Assembly (NCBI GenBank): GCA_023485715.1
Contig: JAMCZG010000058.1
Location: forward strand, 1 to 19,070
DNA length: 19,070 nucleotides
Origin: Patescibacteria group bacterium
GTDB taxonomy: Bacteria > Patescibacteriota > Microgenomatia > Levybacterales > UBA12049
Direction: 5' to 3'
The translations under genes were made by a program, and so were the position numbers. Below are positions 14,234-19,070 of the stretch, one piece after another. The first letter of the stretch is position 1. Each line of letters starts with the position of its first letter. Under the pieces are notes generated by a model. It ran no database searches, was not told the DNA's origin, and was given only the letters and a program-made list of their open reading frames with translations.

Positions 14234-14259
14234 TGAATAATTCTTTCTAGTCACTATTT
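14234..14259. repeat. 26-bp repeated element, copy 2 (between divergent PPC and Nudix promoters)
   Basis: The same 16-base block as at 13722, then GTC instead of TCA, then ACTATTT. It sits between two divergent extended -10 elements and could be a shared operator or a duplicated promoter remnant. It contains the small palindrome GAAT-A-ATTC. Confidence 0.7.
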
Positions 14260-14267
14260 GATATAAT
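14259..14267 (+). promoter_or_regulatory. extended -10 promoter of the plus-strand Nudix gene
   Basis: TGATATAAT is followed by six bases (TCATAC) and the ATG at 14274. There is no good -35; the TGn motif probably compensates. A leaderless start is predicted. Confidence 0.7.
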
Positions 14268-14273
14268 TCATAC

Positions 14274-14696
14274 ATGATTCATATAAAACTTGCTGGCTGC
14301 ATCATACAAAATACTGAAGGTAAAATATTGCTTATTCATAGAAACACTCCGAAAAGAGTTCAGTGGGAAATTCCAGGTGGAAACTTAGAGCTTGGAGAAA
14401 CTTTTGAAAATACTGCAATAAGAGAATTAAAGGAGGAAGCAGATATTGTTATTAAAAATCCAAAAGTAATCGCAATAACAAATAATCTGGAAACCCACCG
14501 CGAAGAAGGAATCCATTACATCTCAGTTATTCTTTTGACAAAAGAATTTTCTGGAGAACCAAAAATTATGGAACCCGAAAGATGTGAAAAGTGGCTATGG
14601 TGCAACCCTAAAAATCTTCCCGAGCCACACTTCGACGCAAGCAGACTCGGCGTTGAGTGTTTTATAAAAAATAAATTTTACATAGGACTGTCTTAA
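14274..14696 (+). CDS. Nudix hydrolase
   Basis: A 140-residue Nudix domain protein. The box runs from GNLELGE to RELKEEADI (residues 42-64). The metal-binding glutamates are present, but the Gly near the end of the consensus (EExG) is Asp here. The preceding strand (IKLAGCIIQNTEGKILLIHRN) and WEIPGG turn are standard. It most resembles small MutT/NTP pyrophosphatase-like members in layout; the substrate is not determinable. It is monocistronic by appearance, since both it and the next gene have their own promoter. It starts at the ATG at 14274, 6 bases after a consensus -10. Confidence 0.87.
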   Translation: MIHIKLAGCIIQNTEGKILLIHRNTPKRVQWEIPGGNLELGETFENTAIRELKEEADIVIKNPKVIAITNNLETHREEGIHYISVILLTKEFSGEPKIMEPERCEKWLWCNPKNLPEPHFDASRLGVECFIKNKFYIGLS

Positions 14697-14702
14697 GTTA
14701 CC

Positions 14703-14711
14703 TGATATAAT
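14703..14711 (+). promoter_or_regulatory. extended -10 promoter of uppP
   Basis: TGATATAAT lies directly after the Nudix stop, with six bases (TATTTT) to the GTG start at 14718. It shares the 9-base core with the promoter at 14259. A leaderless start is predicted. Confidence 0.7.
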
Positions 14712-14717
14712 TATTTT

Positions 14718-15494
14718 GTGGATATTTTTCAATCGATTATATTATCTATCGTTGAGGGCGTAACAGAATTTTTACCGATTTCGTCGACAGGACATCTTAT
14801 TTTAGTATCAAAATTATTGAATATTCCCCAAACCGATTTTGTGAAAAGTTTTGAGATCATTATTCAACTCGGCGCGATTTTCTCTATTATTTTTTTGTAT
14901 TGGAAAAGGGTTCTGCAAAGCAAAATTATCTGGAAACAAATTTTAATCGCATTTATTCCCGCCGCTGTTATTGGTTTTATTTTTTATAAAATAATAAAAG
15001 GATTTTTAATCGGAAACGAATACGTAACTCTTTGGGCGCTTTTTATCGGAGGTGTACTCTTGATTATTCTCGAACTCGTTCATAAAGAACAAGACCACCA
15101 CGCAGACAGCGTCGAAAAAATTAGTCTTAAAACTGCGTTTTTTATCGGAATTTTTCAGGCAATTTCTGTTATTCCGGGAGTTTCCCGCGCAGGGGCGACA
15201 ATCGCAGGAGGGCTGCTTTTTGGCGTAAAAAGAAAACAGGCGGTCGAATTTTCTTTTTTACTCGCTGTTCCCACAATGATAGCAGCAACAGCCCTCGATC
15301 TTGTCGAGACAAAAATTTCTTTCACGCCAAATGAATTATTTATTTTAGCATTAGGCATTATTATCTCTTTTCTAGTCGCCATCGCAGCAGTTAAATTTTT
15401 ATTGAGTTTTATCCAAAACCATACTTTTATTCCTTTTGGAATTTATCGGATAATACTATCGATCCTCTTTTGGCTTCTGATTATTCGCTATTAG
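14718..15494 (+). CDS. uppP: undecaprenyl-diphosphatase (BacA/UppP)
   Basis: An integral membrane phosphatase that converts undecaprenyl diphosphate to the monophosphate, recycling the lipid carrier for peptidoglycan and surface glycans; overproduction is known to give bacitracin resistance. The 258 residues include the first signature EGVTEFLPISSTGHL (13-27; E13, E17, H26) and the second, PGVSRAGATIAGG (153-165; R157), with about eight hydrophobic segments. The start is GTG; it places the signature at the usual distance from the N-terminus and is supported by the -10 element 6 bases upstream. The carrier it recycles is probably also used by the rhamnose-containing glycans implied by the rml genes, though that link is inference. 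Confidence 0.96.
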   Translation: MDIFQSIILSIVEGVTEFLPISSTGHLILVSKLLNIPQTDFVKSFEIIIQLGAIFSIIFLYWKRVLQSKIIWKQILIAFIPAAVIGFIFYKIIKGFLIGNEYVTLWALFIGGVLLIILELVHKEQDHHADSVEKISLKTAFFIGIFQAISVIPGVSRAGATIAGGLLFGVKRKQAVEFSFLLAVPTMIAATALDLVETKISFTPNELFILALGIIISFLVAIAAVKFLLSFIQNHTFIPFGIYRIILSILFWLLIIRY

Positions 15495-15497
15495 AAA

Positions 15498-15506
15498 TGA
15501 TATACT
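15498..15506 (+). promoter_or_regulatory. extended -10 promoter of the uracil-DNA glycosylase gene
   Basis: TGATATACT begins 3 bases after the uppP stop codon. Seven bases (TTTTAGC) separate it from the ATG at 15514. A leaderless or nearly leaderless transcript is predicted. Confidence 0.65.
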
Positions 15507-15513
15507 TTTTAGC

Positions 15514-16113
15514 ATGACGAAAAAAGATAATCTGCTTAAAGCAATAAAAGATAAAATCTGGAATTTAAAAGAATCACCGCTTTATGATTATCGAAAGAAA
15601 AATAATTATCTTCCCGTAATCGGAGAGGGAAATCATGATGCAAAAATAATATTTATAGGAGAAGCTCCGGGCGAAAACGAGGCAAAAACCGGCAGGCCTT
15701 TTTGCGGAGCGGCAGGAAAAGTTTTAGATAATCTTTTAATTTCTGAAGGAATAAAAAGAGAAGAAGTTTATATAACAAATATTGTAAAAGACCGGCCTCC
15801 TGGAAACAGAGATCCATTACCTGAAGAGATCGATCTTTATTCCCCTTTTTTATTAGAGCAGATCGAAATTATAAAACCCAAAATAATTGCAACGCTCGGC
15901 CGTTTTTCGATGAGTTTTATAATGAATAAATTTGATGTTCAGGGAAAAAACGATACTATATCCAAAAACCACGAAAAAGTGTTCAAAACAAAAACTTCTT
16001 TCGGAGAAATCAAGATAATCCCTCTTTATCATCCCGCTGTTGCTCTTTACAATAACTCTTCCAAAAAAAATCTCGAGGAAGATTTTAAGATATTTAAGAG
16101 AATTAAAATTTAA
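15514..16113 (+). CDS. family 4-like uracil-DNA glycosylase lacking Fe-S cysteines
   Basis: A 199-residue DNA repair enzyme expected to excise uracil. Motif A is GEAPGENEAKTGRPFCG (49-65) and motif B is HPAVALYN (173-180). The blocks VYITNIVKDRPPGNRDPLP (85-103) and ATLGRFSM (126-133) are also those of family 4. Family 4 enzymes normally bind a 4Fe-4S cluster through four cysteines, two in CxxCPLY near the N-terminus and two in KCRPPxNR...C. Here the aligned positions are L18, S21, D93 and Y109, so all four ligands are gone; the only cysteine is C64 in motif A. The fold motifs are otherwise intact, so the enzyme is probably active without the cluster. It has its own promoter. Confidence 0.9.
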   Translation: MTKKDNLLKAIKDKIWNLKESPLYDYRKKNNYLPVIGEGNHDAKIIFIGEAPGENEAKTGRPFCGAAGKVLDNLLISEGIKREEVYITNIVKDRPPGNRDPLPEEIDLYSPFLLEQIEIIKPKIIATLGRFSMSFIMNKFDVQGKNDTISKNHEKVFKTKTSFGEIKIIPLYHPAVALYNNSSKKNLEEDFKIFKRIKI

Positions 16114-16161
16114 AATTATTCTTATTCTGAACCCCACACTTTCGATAAATAAATCTTTTTG

Positions 16162-16170
16162 TGTTACAAT
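16162..16170 (+). promoter_or_regulatory. extended -10 promoter of the MazG-like/Crp operon
   Basis: TGTTACAAT is followed by six bases (ATAGGC) and GTG at 16177. Its position also decides the start: a TTG at 16159 in the same frame would lie upstream of the -10 element. Confidence 0.68.
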
Positions 16171-16176
16171 ATAGGC

Positions 16177-16548
16177 GTGAATCTTAAAAATCTGCAGGAA
16201 GAAATAAAAATAGCAAACGAAAAATCGAGACCTCATTTTAAACTCTATACTCAAACTGAGAAAGAGATTCTAACAAAAACTGTAAAACTAAATGAAGAAG
16301 TTGGAGAGTTATGCAACGATATTTTGGCTATACTACGGCTTCAGAGACGGGCAAAGCTCGAAAAATTTGATAGAAAACACATTTACCAGGAATTTGCAGA
16401 TGTTATAATTACCACGATCCAGCTTGCGAGTATTTCTGGGGTAGATATCCAAAGAGCAGTTAAAGACAAAATGAAGGTTATCGAGAATAGATATCATAAA
16501 GAATTAGCAAGAAAACAAGCTCAAAAAGAAAAAGCTGCCAAAAAATAA
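16177..16548 (+). CDS. MazG-like nucleotide pyrophosphohydrolase
   Basis: A 123-residue all-alpha NTP pyrophosphohydrolase-like protein. The metal-binding pattern is visible as EEVGEL (the EExxE helix) and, about 40 residues later, EFADVI (ExxD helix). The spacing is wider than in classical MazG because of a basic stretch (RLQRRAKLEKFDRKH). The C-terminus is a long Lys/Ala/Gln-rich helix. Such proteins hydrolyse (d)NTPs to monophosphates and may clean the nucleotide pool; the substrate here is unknown. I choose GTG at 16177 as the start because the -10 element ends 6 bases upstream. It precedes the Crp-type gene by 4 bp, so the two are co-transcribed. Confidence 0.82.
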   Translation: MNLKNLQEEIKIANEKSRPHFKLYTQTEKEILTKTVKLNEEVGELCNDILAILRLQRRAKLEKFDRKHIYQEFADVIITTIQLASISGVDIQRAVKDKMKVIENRYHKELARKQAQKEKAAKK

Positions 16549-16552
16549 AGAA

Positions 16553-17233
16553 ATGGACCTACTTACAAAAGAATTAGAAAACTTTTTTTCTAAATATAAA
16601 AATATTAAATACAAAAAGGGTGATGTAATATTGCGCCCGGAAGATATCCCCTCTGGTGTTATTTACATAAAATCAGGATACATAAAGTTATATTCTGTTT
16701 CTGATCAGGGAAACGAATTGACACTAAATATCTTTAAACCCCATACTTACTTTTCGATGATGTGGGCCATCTCTGACATTAAAAACTCTTTATTCTTCGA
16801 AAGCATGACAGATGTGGAAGTTCTACGCGCTCCAAAAGAAGAATTTATTAAATTTATAAAAAGCGAGCCGGAAATTCTTTTTGATTTAACAAGAAGACTT
16901 TTAATCGGACTGGACGGAATATTATCGAGAATGGATTATTTACTTTTGGGAGACGCCCATAACAGAGTAACATCAACCATATTATCGTTAGTCGAGCGAT
17001 TCGGATTAAAGGGGGAAGATGGAATTATTTTAGGAGTCCCCCTTACACATAAAGACATATCAAATCTGGCTGGATTAACCCGCGAAACAACAAGCATCGA
17101 ACTAAAAAAATTAAGCGACAAGGGTATAATAATCAACAAAAATCAACAACTAATCGTAAAAAATATCGCTAAACTAAAAGAAGAGTCTCTTACTTACAAA
17201 GAAAACGAAGAATCCACAGATTATCCTTTATAG
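16553..17233 (+). CDS. Crp/Fnr-family transcription regulator
   Basis: A 226-residue protein. A cyclic-nucleotide-binding-type beta-roll lies at about 12-105 (KKGDVILRPEDIPSGVIYIKSG, GNELTLNIFKP), a dimerization helix at about 106-135, and a C-terminal winged helix at about 160-205 (PLTHKDISNLAGLTRETTS, then the recognition helix IELKKLSDKGII). There are no cysteines at all, so it is not an Fe-S FNR. The cAMP-binding signature of CRP (GE...RSA) is not seen in the roll, so the effector is unknown or absent. It is transcribed with the MazG-like gene. Its 3' end overlaps the convergent RND transporter gene by 13 bp. Local targets cannot be assigned from the sequence. Confidence 0.92.
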   Translation: MDLLTKELENFFSKYKNIKYKKGDVILRPEDIPSGVIYIKSGYIKLYSVSDQGNELTLNIFKPHTYFSMMWAISDIKNSLFFESMTDVEVLRAPKEEFIKFIKSEPEILFDLTRRLLIGLDGILSRMDYLLLGDAHNRVTSTILSLVERFGLKGEDGIILGVPLTHKDISNLAGLTRETTSIELKKLSDKGIIINKNQQLIVKNIAKLKEESLTYKENEESTDYPL

Positions 17234-19070
17234 TTTTTTCTGTTAACTTTATACTCTTTGTTAAAAATATAGTAATAAACTATCGGGACAAAAAACAACA
17301 TTATTGTTCCCGAAAAAGTTAACCCCGAAATAATCGCGCCACCCAACCCTTGCCAAAGCGGATCAGATAAAGTAATCGGGACCAACCCAAATATGGCTGT
17401 CAAAGACGTAAGCGCGATCGGCTCGAGTCGCGACGATGAGGCATCAGCGATCGATTCGACAAAATCCATGCCGGTTTTTTGGTTGGCAATAATTTTATCG
17501 ACAATTAATATTGAGTTTTTAACCACAATCCCAAAAAGCGCAAGAATTCCGATTAACGCCGGAAATGTTAAAGGAGTTTGGGTAATCGCAAAAATTATAA
17601 ACACACCGGAGATCGACAAAGGAATAACAAGCATAACAATCAACGCTTTTCTAAAAGAATTGAATTGTACAACCATTGTTATAACAATTAACAAAAATGA
17701 TAAAATCATCGCCCGCAATACCGAATTCACCGACTCTTGGTTTTCTTCGTTCATTCCGCCAGTCCCCCAGCTGTAACCTTCGGGTAGGTTTAGAGTGTTT
17801 GCATAACTCTCTAGTTTTTGATTTAGTTCTGTTACTGAAAAACCCTTCACAACTCCTCCCGTAACCGAAATCGTCCTGTCCCCGTTTTCCCGCGTTATTA
17901 AAGTCGGATTAGCTTCCATTTTTAAACTACCCAAGTATGAAATCGGAAAATTACCATGCGAGGTTGGAATGTTTAAAGAGCCTATGTCTTCAACTGATTG
18001 AGACTCGTTACTCAACCTGATATTAATATCTTTAGACTGATTATCTTCTGCCAATGTTATCTTGTCGGCAGTAAATCCAGATGCGAAAAACCGGAGCCAG
18101 AATCCGACCTGATCCTGCGACACTCCCGTATCTGCAAGGATATTTTTATCCGGAACAAAAACCAACTTACTAGTTCCCGGCTTAATCGTTTTGTCGATAT
18201 TAACAACGCCTTGTTGTTTTGCTAAAAAATCCTGAATATTGTTTGCGTACTGATCTAAAACAGTTAGATCCGACCCAAAAAGTTTAATCTGCAAATCCGC
18301 TCCTGCGGGCGGACCGCTCGATATTTCCTGCACTGAAATTTTGCCTTTAGTATAACCAGAAAACTTACTTCTTAGGGCTTCCGCGATATCGTATGACGCC
18401 GCCTCCCTAATCTCTTTATCCATAAGTTTTAGACTAAAAAGCGCCGTGTTATCTCCCCCAGAAGATACTCCCATCGCAGAATAACTTTGTCCCATGTCGG
18501 CTGAAACCGAATCGACTTCCGGGGTGTTTCTCAAATCTTCTAAAATAGTTAAAACCTCTTGATTCGTTTTGTTTAAACCTGTTCCAGACGGAAGTTCGAG
18601 TGAAACATACAGAAAATCCTGGTCTGTTTTAGGAAAAAATTCATTTTTTACAAAACCTAGTGGAAAAATAATAAAAGAAAAGATCGAAAAAATCACGACC
18701 ATTAATATTGTTTTTTTTCTCGCCGAGGAAGAAATTAATATCGCATAAATAACCTTTTTATAATAACTCGATATTACATGAAAACTGATTATTCCGTTAT
18801 TAAAATACTTTTTAATTTTTTCTGATAAATTTTTATTAACTTTATCAATGTTTAAAAAACGCAATAAACTATTTCCAAGATACCCTTTTACCTGATACAA
18901 CACGAACAAAAATATCGCTGCTGCAAGAAACTCAAATAGAAACAGGGTGTTGTTTTTTGGGAGGATTAAAAAAAGAAAATAAGCTATAAGTATCAAAAAA
19001 ATAATTTTTAAAAAAATTATAACGCGGTTTGGAACACTGGGTTTTAATAAAAATATTATTAGCGGAAATG
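17221..19070 (-). CDS. RND-family (AcrB/HAE-like) transporter, C-terminal part, 5' end outside window
   Basis: The open frame reaches the right edge without a stop (615 residues visible of about 1000). The usable start is therefore outside, and the first in-window start codons are internal. After membrane segments comes the RND block NEFFPKTDQDFLYVSLELPSG that opens the second periplasmic-type porter region. Then follow a docking/porter domain (SSGPPAGADLQIKLFG, LITRENGDRTISVTGG) and the final membrane bundle (VITMVVQFNSFRKALIVML, PLSISGVFI, GIVVKNSILIVDKI, SRLEPIALTSLTAIFGLVPI, FFVPIVYYY). RND proteins export drugs, lipids or metals using the proton gradient; the substrate is not readable. 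A tripartite efflux role is unlikely if the cell has no outer membrane. Its tail overlaps the convergent Crp-type gene by 13 bp. Confidence 0.92.
   Translation of the reverse strand, partial: FPLIIFLLKPSVPNRVIIFLKIIFLILIAYFLFLILPKNNTLFLFEFLAAAIFLFVLYQVKGYLGNSLLRFLNIDKVNKNLSEKIKKYFNNGIISFHVISSYYKKVIYAILISSSARKKTILMVVIFSIFSFIIFPLGFVKNEFFPKTDQDFLYVSLELPSGTGLNKTNQEVLTILEDLRNTPEVDSVSADMGQSYSAMGVSSGGDNTALFSLKLMDKEIREAASYDIAEALRSKFSGYTKGKISVQEISSGPPAGADLQIKLFGSDLTVLDQYANNIQDFLAKQQGVVNIDKTIKPGTSKLVFVPDKNILADTGVSQDQVGFWLRFFASGFTADKITLAEDNQSKDINIRLSNESQSVEDIGSLNIPTSHGNFPISYLGSLKMEANPTLITRENGDRTISVTGGVVKGFSVTELNQKLESYANTLNLPEGYSWGTGGMNEENQESVNSVLRAMILSFLLIVITMVVQFNSFRKALIVMLVIPLSISGVFIIFAITQTPLTFPALIGILALFGIVVKNSILIVDKIIANQKTGMDFVESIADASSSRLEPIALTSLTAIFGLVPITLSDPLWQGLGGAIISGLTFSGTIMLFFVPIVYYYIFNKEYKVNRKNYKG

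Noticed and set aside
17221..18996. A complete transporter gene starting at 18996
   Set aside because: The codon there is TTG within a hydrophobic stretch, and the same frame stays open to the window edge; RND proteins are much longer.
1..19070. UGA recoded to glycine, as in some CPR lineages
   Set aside because: Several genes end in TGA at tight ATGA junctions, proteins read normally without in-frame UGA, and RF2 is intact.

Overview
The window is AT-rich, very densely coded and uses the standard stop codons (TAA, TGA and TAG all end genes, and an intact release factor 2 is present). The content suggests a member of the Candidate Phyla Radiation (Patescibacteria), most likely the Microgenomates side. 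Grounds: short gaps or overlaps between almost all genes, shortened versions of standard enzymes, Pro/Thr-rich surface proteins, a coiled-coil M23 protein beside ftsEX, and a uracil-DNA glycosylase without its Fe-S ligands. This placement is inference from gene content; there is no rRNA here. I saw no tRNA or rRNA genes, CRISPR arrays, insertion sequences or prophage genes, and no gene-free stretch over 300 bases.

Layout, minus strand from 10207 down to 1: a nearly gapless run of 14 genes. First come a membrane-anchored protein of unknown function, ftsE, ftsX and a coiled-coil M23/LytM protein (cell division and wall cutting). Next are a lamin-tail-domain surface protein, tsaE, a tsaC-tsaB fusion (tRNA t6A synthesis), a CAP-domain membrane protein and a small membrane protein. 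The run ends with rmlA, an rmlC-like cupin, a Nudix hydrolase, rmlB and rmlD (dTDP-rhamnose synthesis; rmlD leaves the window at its left edge). Many junctions are ATGA or similar overlaps, which suggests translational coupling. Upstream on the same strand are prfB, a small membrane-anchored protein, a full-length transketolase and a PPC/DUF296 protein.

Plus strand, 14274 to 17233: a Nudix hydrolase, uppP (undecaprenyl-diphosphate recycling), an unusual uracil-DNA glycosylase, a MazG-like pyrophosphohydrolase and a Crp/Fnr-type regulator. The regulator gene meets, tail to tail with a 13-bp overlap, the 3' part of an RND-type transporter gene that runs off the right edge.

Four observations stand out. 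(1) The M23 protein encoded with FtsEX has its catalytic motifs in circularly permuted order. (2) TsaC is fused to only the N-terminal half of TsaB, and the junction is encoded by a degenerate heptanucleotide repeat. (3) Eight genes share one promoter geometry, a good -10 hexamer followed by exactly 6 (once 7) bases and then the start codon, which predicts leaderless mRNAs. (4) The family 4-type uracil-DNA glycosylase has replaced all four cysteines that normally hold its Fe-S cluster.
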